Positions 54,400 through 64,000 of a stretch of 64,000 nt of DNA are shown in pieces. The notes beneath the pieces were generated by a model. The model searched no databases and was not told the origin of the DNA. It was given only the letters and a program-made list of their open reading frames with translations. Position numbers and translations under genes: made by a program. Numbering within the stretch: the stretch's first letter is position 1; every line of letters starts with the position of its first letter. Origin of the DNA: Blattamonas nauphoetae. Its lineage: Eukaryota; Preaxostyla; Oxymonadida. The stretch is from positions 59,275-123,274 of the forward strand of contig JARBJD010000223.1 of NCBI GenBank assembly GCA_033064195.1, read 5' to 3'.

Positions 54400-56238
54400 G
54401 GTTAAGTATAGGCGCAGATCCGATTTTGGATACGCGCAGATCTAAAAAAATGGATACGCGCAGATCCAAATGGATACACGCAGATCTAACTGGTGAAACT
54501 CATATCTGACATTTTTCGTGGTATTTTCAATTACATAACATCTCAAATGAAACAAAGTGACGTGAAAAAGAATTTTGTGTGAAGAATTTGGCCTGTTTTG
54601 GAATTGTTGAACGGATTTCGCTTAAGAGTTGATCTCACCCATGAATGAAGGAGAGTGACCACTCAGACGGTACTGTTTAGAATATCCATCCCCAAACGGC
54701 TCAGTCACCAAGTATAAGAGTGTCCCGATCCACTCTCCATTTGGCCTTGCTTTCCGCCGCTGCTGCATCTTGTTTTCAATCTCTTCGCGTTCTCCGATGA
54801 TCAAGTGATTCAGCAGAACAGGGTTATGAGGATGGAAGAGTGAGTACGAATGGAAGAGATGGATGGACGGTGGTTGTTGGCGGAAGCGGATTATTGTGAA
54901 AATGGTTGAGAATTGAATGTCTTACAATCTGCGAGAGGATATATGGAAGAAAGAGAGAAAGAAATGAGAGAAAATGGACATAAAGTGCTCCATACCATTC
55001 TTGTCTCGTTATCTTCGCGGTTGGGGGTAAATGTTCGCGTTTTGTTTTCAGACTCGATTGCTTCATCTTCTCCTTCTTTCCTTCTACTTCAACAAGGTTT
55101 TCGTCATAATAGTTGTATCTACCATCGCCATTCCTTTTCTCATGCTCATCATCCCTTGATCGTTCATTCTGTGTGATCGTGTCTTGTCGTGGTTTCCGTT
55201 CTCTTTCTTCTCGCTCTCCTGTCGATAATTCTCTTTGCATCCATCAAGTGTTTGTGTTGTTTCTAGCTTCCAAACTTCGAACATCTGTTTGTAACGATGT
55301 CTGCGTCTGGGTCTTTTCACTTTGTCGTCCTCATTCCATCTAGCACTTCCTTTGTGTTTCTTTCTCATTTTCACATTTCTGCAATGTATCCTTGAACTGG
55401 GTCGTGAATGGAATTCGATTGGGCCATAGTCCGCTGTTCCACCCGCATTGTTAATCGATCCTTATTGTGTTGTCCAGTTCATCGCAATTTTAAATTTTAT
55501 GACTTTTCTGGTTTCGTCTCTATGTCATCCCGTCTTTATTGTTCCCCTTCAGGTGTGCAGGAACGATCATCCATCTGCAGTGGAGTGGGCTTGATGATCA
55601 CGATCTGTTGAGGGACAGAGTGCACAAGAGGGCTCTGAAGATCGAGAAAGAGGGGAGGCGAGAATGGGGATGTTGAGGAGCAATTGATGATAAAGAAAGT
55701 GAAACATTTGAGAGAACAAATGAGAAAAAGTGAAAGACTCGAATCAAGGCGAAATATCACTTACAAACTGAGTTTGTTTTGACACATATCCAGATTTTTC
55801 GCCAGATGGTTGATAACCTGGCCTCAGACACGATAAAATCCAGAAAGAAGGCGAAGATGTGACGGGCAATCGATTAGTGAGAGAACTGACGTTTCAGACG
55901 TGATGGAAAGGAGGATGAAAGAGGAAATCAGGAAAGGTGAACGTGGAGACACGTATACCCAAAACGAGTTTAGATTTGGAGGAGAAACCACGATGAGAAT
56001 ACGGGTGATGGTAAGATCAACTTTATCCTGTGACGACGTGACAAATGTTGAGTTGCGAAGAGTTTTTGAGAGTTATGGTGAATTGTGAGCATTCAGAGTG
56101 AAATGGCATGAATTGGCAAGGATAAAAACAAAAGAAGCAAGAAATCTTTTGGATCTGCGTGTATCCATTTGGATCTGCGCGTATCCAAAAAAATGGATCT
56201 GCGTGTAGCGAAAATCGGATCTGCGCCTATACTTAACC
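54400..56238. mobile_element. 1.84-kb Mutator-like (MULE) element with iterated ends
   Basis: Ends GGTTAAGTATAGGCGCAGAT and its inverse, flanked by a perfect 9-bp duplication GTCACATGC at 54391-54399 and 56239-56247; 9 bp is the Mutator signature. Each end carries four copies of (A/G)CGCAGATC-type motifs (GGATACGCGCAGATC). No MULE transposase is seen. Coding-like pieces inside are a charged minus-strand stretch (about 55240-54960) and plus-strand GLDDHDLLRDRVHKRALKIE / VEEQLMIKKVKHLREQMRKS (about 55590-55740), so it may be a Pack-MULE. A second copy starts at 63132. Confidence 0.87.
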
Positions 56239-58689
56239 GTCACATGCGATGTCCATTTCGATCGATTTGTGTGGAAGTAGGGTATGTAATGAGGCTATAT
56301 TGCTCCGATGTCAGATCAACCAATAGATACTTAGACTTGAGCATGTTTGGGATCCATTTCGCTGGATGTCTTGTGAACGCCCTTCACTCGACCACGACAC
56401 TCCCTCACTCCTTCCCCTTCTTCTCGCCCGAGCTGTGCGGATTGTCACAACAGCCAAGTGTGTGGAACGACACCCGCCAGCCGTCCGCACTCGATGCACT
56501 GACGACACTGTCCGACATCACACACTACGTCGCCTTCCCAGTTAAATCACAGGAGTCGAACTATCATTTTGAAGACAAGACGAGTAGATACATCAACTTT
56601 GTCCATCTCTTCCCATTTCTTGACGTGGAATCACAAACCAGGTTTCTATCGTCGTTCAACAGGTTCCCCAAATCAAACACACAGACTCTCAGTAGATTCT
56701 TGGTTGGAATTGTGAAACTCTTGGTGGAGATGACGTCAGTGAATTCTTTCAACACTCCCATCACCCTCCTCACCGAAATGCGGAATGTCGTGAAACATAT
56801 CTCTCCCACCGATTATTTTTATGGCCAATCCGTTCACAATTTCACACATCTGGTGAAATTCGAAACGTCAATCGTCGAGAGGCTGAAAACCGCTGAGGGC
56901 GAGGAGAGATGGAAGCTTCTGACGCAGCTGGCTGTTGTGTCGAGAGAGGACCCAATTCTTGCCGACGATTTTATGAAAGCAGAGAACGACGCACAAGCAC
57001 TGTTCCTCCTGTCTATCCACACAATCAGATCCACCCCAACCCTCGACCTCCACCTCGACTCGAATCCTGCTGCCTTCGACCGCGTTGTCGAGCTGGCTGG
57101 TCACGTAAACAATCTTCCGCTAGTTTCAGTTGCCTTGGCACACATTGCAAACCCTGTGGAAAAACACGTCCTTCCACCATCTGCTCCCAGAATGTTCAAT
57201 ATCGAGCCGAAACAGGAAATGTGTGAACTTACGCTCAGCACACTTCGTGGGATGGCTGCGTGTCGTCGGGGAGTGGTGGAGGAGGGATATGCTGTGGGGA
57301 AGGACGAGATAACATCGCAAATTGTGGATTCGTGCTTGAAAATGCTTCGAGTTCTGATGAGTGCCGAGTCGTTCGACCCAACACCGTTCGTCGACTCTCT
57401 GGTCTCACTCGCTGTGACAACAGATCTCTCTCTTCTTCGCTCGATCCTGGTGGTTCTACAGGAGATCGAAGAGCGAACCCGAAACACGACAACACCCTTC
57501 TCAATCAGCGCTGCTTCAGCTCCTTTCAGAGGCATTCACAAATCATCCGTCACCCAACAACCACTCCCTTCCATCGTCGCAACCATCCTTCTTTTCGCCA
57601 GCATCGCGGTCCTGCGAAGTTCATCTCAACGAGACGACTCTTTCTCGCCCCATCAAGTCCTTCAGGGACTCAAGGAGAATCTGGTTTCCGACATCGCGAA
57701 GGAAACAGCGAAGACTGTCTGTCTCGTGTTGGAGGAGGAACGAGCAAGCTCTGGAACATCTCTGAAATCTGATGCTTCATTTCAAATCAATTTCGATCAA
57801 GCGAGCAGATTCACAACACCCCAACAGCTCTTCCACACTCTCTACCAAATGATCCGTCCAGACGATCCATCAACGATCTCTGCGTCCAAACTCATTCCAC
57901 TCGCTCCCTTCCTCACTCGAATTCTCACAATTGTCGTTCCTTCATCGCCAGACAGAGTTGAGTTTCCTTTCGTTCTATTCGAGTACTCACAACTGTGTGA
58001 CCACTACCTCTCTCTCCTTCTGAGTCTCGTCAATCCCAACAATCCAACCGACCTCTCCTTCCATCCTCTCTCCTCTCTTCTCTCCGTCCTCTCTCTCGCT
58101 CTTGTTCGTCTGGACACCATTCTACCGTCGCTGGACCTTTACAGCAGATTCAACGATCTGTTCGACTTACAAGTGATTCAATCCAACCCGATAGCGAGGC
58201 AGGCTGTGCTCGCTCTGACTGAGGAAGGGATAGAAGACAGATTCGAAGTCACAATTAAGTCGTTCTCGGATGCCCTCCGAACAAGTGGAAAGGAGCAAAC
58301 ACACAACTTCCTGTGTATCGCCATATTCCCGATCCTTTGTACCGTCCTCCATTGACAAATGTGTTTGGGATTCAACAGTTTCAACATACGCCTGGAATTG
58401 AGGACCAGCTTTACGATTCATTCTTTGATTGAGAATGCAAGTGACAGTCACTCAGAACAGAACAATCACTTGACTTGTCTCACACTTCAGGAAATTATGT
58501 TTTTCGTACTTGGAGTTTGTTTCTCCTGAAACCATCCATCTGGAAGGAGATAATAGAAAAGATCGGTGTTGAAAAGTGATTGGTGAGAGATGACGTGGAT
58601 CAAACATTCCTGTCTTGTCCCATGTCAAATTGTGTGATCCTTTTCGTGTTTTGAATATGAACAATGAAATGACCAGAATAATGAATGTG

Positions 58690-61131
58690 TTAGGGAGTGT
58701 CATATCGACTGATTTTACGGAAGATATTCGCCCCATGGAAGTGCATCATTCCCCGAATTTGGACAAACTGACAGTTGAGTCGGTCTTTATCACTCGTCTG
58801 AACAAAGTTGAATTCCAATGCGTCCTGCCAGCCTTCCTCCTGAAAGAACGGAATTGAACTTCGCAATTTCTGTTTTTCACCTCTTTGTTGCTTCCATAAC
58901 GAACATGATTGACAAGGACACGGAGGACACGTTCGCATTCATCTGACGTGTCGTCGACCACCAATCCACTGACGAAGCGAGAGAAGAATCCCATCCTGCC
59001 GAGACACAGGGAAACCACGCGCTGGCTACACAGTCTGCAGACTTTGAGGAACACTTCATCTCGATCCCGACTGTCTCTTGGGTTCGTGGAGTCGGGGAGG
59101 AAGTTTATTTTGCCGAGAACGTTGATGGATGGAGTGAGCAGTCGTTCGAGCTGCCATTGATCCATTTGTGTCGCACAATTGGAGATCTGAGGCAAAATTT
59201 TCAATGCAAGGTTGTGGAGAGGCCAATCGGAATCCGTGAAAGAGAGATGACCGTCGTTGATGGTTCGGATCGCAACAACAATAGTTTCCAGATCGATGTG
59301 GTCCCATTCGTCGGATGTTGGTTGATGTTCATTTGGATTCGGTTTGAGGAGAGAGTTGATCGGACAAAGATCAAAACAGTCATGGTGGAGAGAGAGAGAC
59401 TGGAAGGCGTGGAAGTATTGTTCTGTTGTTCTCCCAGCTTTTCTGAACAATTCGGGAAGATACACTGATTTGAGCTGGTCTTTATGGAACGTGCTGATCC
59501 GAAGAGTGGTGCCGTCGTCGATGGAGAGTCGCTTTCTGACAAGGCGACAATTCTGTCTACGATTTTGAGTTTCTCTTCGTCGGTGAGTCGATAAACAAGT
59601 TCAGAAGTGAGGATGAAGGGCGGAGAGGACGATGAGAGGGCAGCTGCATCCATTTCCTTTCTCATTTCATCTCGAAATGGTCGTGTCAGGCTGTTTTTGT
59701 CGACATATTGGAATAAATGAGCGAACAAGTTCAGGACGGGATTGAAGCTGGTGTGAGGGACCAAGGCGAATGGATGAAGTGAGAGATGGACGAGGTAATT
59801 TCTGATTCGATTGAGGAACGAGAGATGGATCTCGTTTAGGTTGCTGCGAGAAATGTCATCTTCTGCCCAACTTGTTACAAGTTGTATGTCTCCAAGAGAG
59901 TCTTTCATCAATTCGACGAGTTGCGTGTGGAGCGAGATGAATTCACTCGTGAATGGCAACTTCGATGGAGTGACCGCGTCGAAGAATCCGGCAAACCATC
60001 CACTGAAAACGAACATCACAACACAATAGGTGTTCATTTCGCTCTTGAACGACTGAAATAGGTCGAGAATTGTAGCGGCGTGGTGTAGTCGAGCGGGAAC
60101 GAAGAGAGCGCAGAGGGAAGTCGAAGGAAAAGACTGCGACGAAACGATTTTGTCGTTCTTTTTGAATGAGAATGTCCCATCAGACCAAAATACTGGTCGA
60201 ACTGAACTGGGGCAATTATACAGGAAGCGCTGAAATGCTTGAACTCCCAGATCAGACCACGGCTTCCCCTCGCCCAGTCGAAGAAGAATTCGTTCGAATG
60301 CCTGCACTCAGGAACGTTCGTTGATCTCGCTCCTTCGGCCAAAGAGAAGACTGAATGTCTCCCATGTTGAATCAAGATCCAACGATGAACTAAATTCTTC
60401 TATCATGTCCTTTTTCATCTCGTCAATTAGTTGCTGAATCTCGGGGTGGGTGTCTGTCTCTGAATAACTTTTGATGTGGCTGCGGAATAATTGCATTTTT
60501 GAGAAGAGAGAGAAGCCGTAATGATAATCAGCGGGAGAATCTGGTGGAGCGATGAGATGTTGCAAGTAGTTGCAGAACGGTTGGATGATTGCGGACGGGA
60601 GTGCTGAAAACCTGGAAAAATCGACCACAATTGATGTGATGTGGCGGTGGAAGTCGATTGTCGTTCCATTTATTGGTATTTCGTGGGGCTTCAGATTCTC
60701 GAAGAGTTGAGTCATGAATCCTGTCGCAGCTATTGCTGGAGACAATTGTTTGGGAGATCGAGATAAGCTAGCGGTGAAGAAGGAAAGAGATACTGTTCGG
60801 AGTGACTCAGATTGATGGCAGATCAGATTGATGAGTGCAGACGTTAGTTTTCTTTGGCAGTGCCACTCTTCAGGGAATATGGTCATTATGAGCTCATTGT
60901 GTGGCCTGTCGCGATGTTTTATGTGGATTTCTGCGTATTTCATGAAACGACAAGCATGGTTAACTTCGACTAGTGTCAATTTCAGTCCGGAGTTGACTTG
61001 ATCGAAGAGCGAGATACACCCCTGTCTTAGATCATCTGTGGTAATCGCATCCAGCAAGACCAATCTCAATCTGTTGTAGTGGAGGCGAGAAGAGCGACCT
61101 CGCCATCCTCCAATAGTGGTAGCTCCGACAT
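58690..61131 (-). pseudogene. helical-repeat protein, oxymonad family 5 (several frame breaks)
   Basis: Starts MSELPLLEDGEVALLASTTT at 61131. A frame change follows near 61070, then LVLLDAITTDDLRQGCISLF and long helices to SLLFGRRSEINERS. After a TGA at 60308-60310 (or a 45-bp intron that would skip it) the frame resumes AFERILLRLGEGKPWSDLGV, RLTDEEKLKIVDRIVALSES. Near 59530 the frame changes to DDGTTLRISTFHKDQLKSVY, LPELFRKAGRTTEQYFHAFQ. Near 58858 an A-run lacks one base, after which KLRSSIPFFQEEGWQDALEF completes the typical ending. Function unknown, all-helical. Three breaks in 2.4 kb argue for decay, although homopolymer sequencing error could explain one. Confidence 0.65.
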
Positions 61132-61139
61132 TGAGACCA

Positions 61140-61586
61140 CATTGATTCGCTTCCTTTCAGTTCGTTCTGCAGAATTTGTTTTGAGACACGAACATAGTAC
61201 TGATCATTGGCAGTAATGGTGACTACATCAGTTGTCGATGAGATCGAATGGGAATCAAGCGAGGATTCGTCGTTGTCATTGATGGAGCTTTGAATTGTGC
61301 TATGAACGTTGTGATTGCCCGAAGTCGAACATTGAACACATGTTGCCTGAGGGTTTGATTGCTTTGTTGTGTTTGCTCCCTAATGTCTGTTTGGGAGGCA
61401 TGGTGAACGGATCTTCCCATGGATTCCATCGTCTGAATTCGCCACATGCTTATTCACAATATCACTTGTTTTTACCATGAATTAGTCTTGAAAGACTAGA
61501 CTTGAAATGGGGACAAAGAGAACGGAGTGGAATGAATCAGCACGAGCGGATAAAGTTAAGGAAAATGATTCAAAAAGAGAAGCAGT
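61140..61586. other. intergenic stretch between two minus-strand genes
   Basis: About 450 bp. A minus-strand frame at 61447-61223 has no recognisable features. No RNA gene or repeat is apparent. Confidence 0.4.
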
Positions 61587-63131
61587 TTATTGGGCTGGTG
61601 CACTTACTTCGATGACATCGGAGCCTCTGTTGTGGCTCATCACCAGGATCGAAAATCGCGCTCCTGCGAATCCTCTTGTCGACCTGGTCTCCTTGTTCAC
61701 AGATGCATAGTCAAACGTCCCTGTGAGATCAGTGAATCCATCCTTCTGGAATTCGCCCTTGTCGTCTTTGTTCTTGCGCATGTATGCCTTCACATAGACT
61801 GACGGAAGAGGACGCTTTGCGGTTCTGTCGCGCACTTGAAGACGGCCTGCTTGCTCAAACACATCAATCGCCATCGAATGGTCAAACGACGAGACTGTCT
61901 TTGTGAGTGTTTCGTATTCCACGGAGATCATCACATTTCGGTTTCGGAATTCGGTCGGAATTGCGACGGTTGTTGTTTCGCTGATTTCGTCTCCCTCTTT
62001 CGACAGGGGGACTGTCAGGGTGGTCGATGGGGTCACAGACGAGCATTTCTCGCCTCTGTCTCTGATGAACGGGTTGAGAGAGAACAACAGTTCAATGTCG
62101 ACGGGATAGAACTTGACGAGAGCTGTCTCGTCCTTCCCATTCTGCTGTGTGATCGATACGTCAAATGATTCCTTGTTCAACGAGATGGCAAGTGACGGTG
62201 CCTGTTTCTGAGCCGCTCGAAGCTGTCTTTGGCGTTTGATCTCTCTTCGAGACTCGTCTTCCATCAAAATCATGTCTGTCTCGTCTTCTGTCTCGGTTCT
62301 CCGAATTGGCAAGAACGCAGTGTCGATGATTTCCAGTTGTCTCTTGAGTTCGTCGAACATGTCCCTCCAACGACGCAGTTTGACATGCTCGAATTCAGCA
62401 ACAACACGACGTGCTTCGGCGAGATGTTGCGATGGATCATCACTATAGTCTGTCCACGGCGTCGAAAGTCGAGGTATCCAGACATGTATGCATATTGAAT
62501 GGCCATCTCTTCATCCACTCGCCCCTCCTTCCCAAACGAGCGTGGAATCTGATTGAACATGGCTCGAGCCTCGTCCAGACGGTCTTGGAGAATCAGATAG
62601 TACGACATGATCAGCTTGTCGTCACTGCAGAGGAGAGGCTTCGTCGCTGTCGGCGGGAGATGCCCTCGTCCGCGATGAGCGAGGAAGAGAAGATACTGTT
62701 TGTATTGCTGTTTGAGGTTTGCATTTGGAATCTCCTTTTGCGTCCCAAGACTGAATGTTCTTGGGTTGATCAGCGGGCGATACTCGTACAAATTGAAGGC
62801 GTGATTGGCAACGGATCGGATGTGTAGAGAGAACTTTCGATTTTCTGGATTTTGGGAATGTGTCGAGTGAAACCGTTGTGTCGATCGGACAGGTACGCTT
62901 CGATCGCTCGGATCGGACCTTCGTGTTTGAGAGAATAGCTCCAAATGTCTCGATTGTACACGCCCCGTTTTTCAAGAATTGCGAGGACTTGCTCGAAGAC
63001 CTCCTTCTTCTTCAGTCTCCAGCAGATATCGCTGAGATCCACACCGACACGGAGGATATTCCCATTGGCCAGGAAGTCCAGAAGCTGGGCGTCATCAGCC
63101 ACTTGCGACAGGTGCGTCCATGAATTGAGAT
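61587..63131 (-). pseudogene. conserved large protist protein (a2-macroglobulin-associated type?), cut at its 5' side
   Basis: Reads SQVADDAQLLDFLANGNILR, VGVDLSDICWRLKKKEVFEQ, VYNRDIWSYSLKHEG, LINPRTFSLGTQKEIPNANL, YKQYLLFLAHRGRGHLPPTA, DDKLIMSYYLILQDRLDEAR, AIQYAYMSGYLDFRRRGQ. After a short intron near 62400, MFDELKRQLEIIDTAFLPIR and a beta-rich tail DRTAKRPLPSVYVKAYMRKN, FAGARFSILVMSHNRGSDVI, ending SAPAQ. The GVDLSD.CWRL..FE.VL and YYL.LQDR.DEA segments recall large ciliate and bacterial proteins found with alpha-2-macroglobulin N-terminal regions; this is from memory. Those proteins are much longer upstream; here the reading stops at 63131, where the second Mutator-like copy begins, so the N-terminal part is outside the window or lost. 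Confidence 0.6.
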
Positions 63132-64000
63132 GGTTAAGTATAGGCGCAGATCCGATTTTCGCTACGCGCAGATCTAAAATTTGGATACGCGCAGATCCAA
63201 ATGGATACACGCAGATCTAAACCTTTGTTGTTTCTGTTTGAATTTATGACTGGTTTATGTCTCAGAAAACTTCAATACAGACTGATTTACTCTCAAACAT
63301 CTTTCAGAATAACAAATCGATTGAAAAAGTTGATTAATTTTGCAAGGTGATTCCAAAAGTGACTGTCGTGAATTGCTGTTTAAAGATACTACACTGGATG
63401 AAATCTTGAAAATTCTGGTTGTGATCCATGATAATGCTAATATACCCGACTACGGTGATAAAGACCAAGGGTTCTGGAGTGTTGGCCTTCGGCATTGGAT
63501 GCGTTCAATTTGACAACATAGCGGCTTCTATGGTATTAAAAGATCAAAAATAATGTAGTAGTGGATTGAATTGTTGTTGTGTTAATTTGGAGGGAGAAAG
63601 GGGTTGAGTGACGAGGTGGTTGTGTTTGCATTGTTTGAGAAAGAATCCGTAGATCGAAAGGACGCCTGTCATGATTGATTGAACATAGATGAACCAAAAT
63701 TGCCATTATCTGGTCGTTTACAGTTGGATGAGTTATCACTCTCCTCGCTCCATTGCGAACGGCGACGACCTTTGCACGTTTCGCTCCGCTTCTCTTTCTC
63801 CCGCCGACCTTCCCTTTCGACGGCCAATTTTTCGGAGGCGTGTTGCTTGGGCTGCCCTCCTTCGAAGTAGCTGCGACCTTCTTTGGAGTAGCCTGAGCGG
63901 GCTGAAGACGAACGAGCTGGTGTTTTCTTTGTTGAGGATGGGCGTTGTATTTGGATGAGACCAGCACTTCCACATCAATGCTCACTTCCTCCTTCTTCTG
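63132..64000. mobile_element. Mutator-like element, second copy (runs off the window)
   Basis: Starts GGTTAAGTATAGGCGCAGAT, the same 20 bases as the left end of the element at 54400, followed by the same GGATACGCGCAGATC iterations (to about 63220). No right end occurs before 64000. The rest differs from the 54-kb copy, so the two share ends but not cargo. Confidence 0.82.
63536..63985 (-). CDS. basic ORF inside the second Mutator-like element
   Basis: A 149-codon frame, MSIDVEVLVSSKYNAHPQQR, LQPAQATPKKVAATSKEGSP, KGKVGGRKRSGAKRAKVVAV, followed by an unremarkable tail. Lys/Ala/Pro-rich like a histone H1 or ribosomal-protein tail. Probably captured host sequence; not recognisable as a transposase. 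It may be spliced or incomplete. Confidence 0.35.
   Translation of the reverse strand: MSIDVEVLVSSKYNAHPQQRKHQLVRLQPAQATPKKVAATSKEGSPSNTPPKNWPSKGKVGGRKRSGAKRAKVVAVRNGARRVITHPTVNDQIMAILVHLCSINHDRRPFDLRILSQTMQTQPPRHSTPFSLQINTTTIQSTTTLFLIF

Larger units (their letters stand above)
52246..58355 (+). pseudogene. large helical-repeat protein, family 1, copy 2, split by a Mutator-like element
   Basis: N-terminal exons (52246-54390): MTIAGSPFMSSLQDNSDSLN, WLYHVTEVERHDLIHRFIHA, LRLHGSGNLELFSKLVDTQF, LAILSEIQPPNTNYHRLMQL, PFEAILCNELLACSIIGCGE, SSFLRLASTNPAFFHRLVET, VSVFSNQFGLSRPQTETLLF, ending SGHM. After the element (from 56248) it continues with LSMFGIHFAGCLVNALHSTT and then parallels copy 1 at 31.3 kb to TGA at 58355 (HSSVTQ.., PFSISAASAPFRGIHKSS). 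Identity to copy 1 is high over several hundred codons. The 5' half has small introns and a rearranged stretch at 52637-53028. This copy shows what the full-length protein should look like: about a third longer at the N-terminus than copy 1. The insertion interrupts the exon between the HM codons and the following Ser/Asp-rich part. Confidence 0.68.

Noticed and set aside
1-64000. CRISPR arrays, bacterial operons, rRNA genes, retroviral or Polinton-type elements
   Set aside because: No spaced direct repeats, ribosome-binding patterns, rRNA-like sequence, reverse transcriptase, integrase, protease or capsid-like motifs were recognised on either strand.

Overview
The window looks like nuclear DNA of an intron-rich flagellate. 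The best match by recall of protein families (inference, not a search) is an oxymonad close to Blattamonas nauphoetae. Supporting signs are several helical-repeat families I associate with that lineage, kinase and B30.2/SPRY proteins in many copies, GT-AG introns that are often only 30-40 bp, and stop codons that behave as standard. No retrovirus, LTR element, Polinton or CRISPR array was recognised.

Layout. 1-8.0 kb: glucosidase II beta-like gene (4592-6794) between two inverted copies of an 860-bp repeat, with a hAT transposon just upstream. 8.0-12.6 kb: a secreted metallophosphoesterase gene cut inside one exon by a second hAT. 12.7-16.7 kb: a helical-repeat gene, two SPRY genes (one cut by a 380-bp element) and a stray ABC-transporter fragment. 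16.8-26.5 kb: an unrecognised nuclear-like protein and two tandem kinase+SPRY genes, separated by a surface-protein relic that holds two transposons. 26.8-36.4 kb: a Pho80-type cyclin gene cut in its cyclin box, two helical-repeat genes and a coiled-coil/SPRY gene. 36.6-40.9 kb: a complete ABCC (MRP) transporter gene with very short introns. 40.9-50.5 kb: two tandem helical-repeat genes and a membrane pseudokinase gene split by about 4.7 kb of inserted DNA. 50.6-52.2 kb: a nearly perfect fold-back element. 52.2-64 kb: a second copy of the 31-kb helical-repeat gene split by a Mutator-like element, a frameshifted helical-repeat gene, and a large conserved protist protein cut by another copy of that Mutator-like element.

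The main theme is cut-and-paste DNA elements sitting inside coding exons. Eight host genes or gene relics are interrupted this way. Target-site duplications of 2, 3, 7-8, 8 or 9 bp can be read at seven of the exonic insertions. In the phosphoesterase, removing the element and one duplication gives a frame-perfect CDS. At least three larger elements carry pieces of unrelated coding sequence instead of a recognisable transposase.

The intact-looking genes concern ER glycoprotein trimming (glucosidase II beta), extracellular or vesicular phosphoester hydrolysis, membrane export (ABCC) and cell-cycle or phosphate-type cyclin control. No operon-like co-function is evident. Most of the rest are expanding, decaying oxymonad families.
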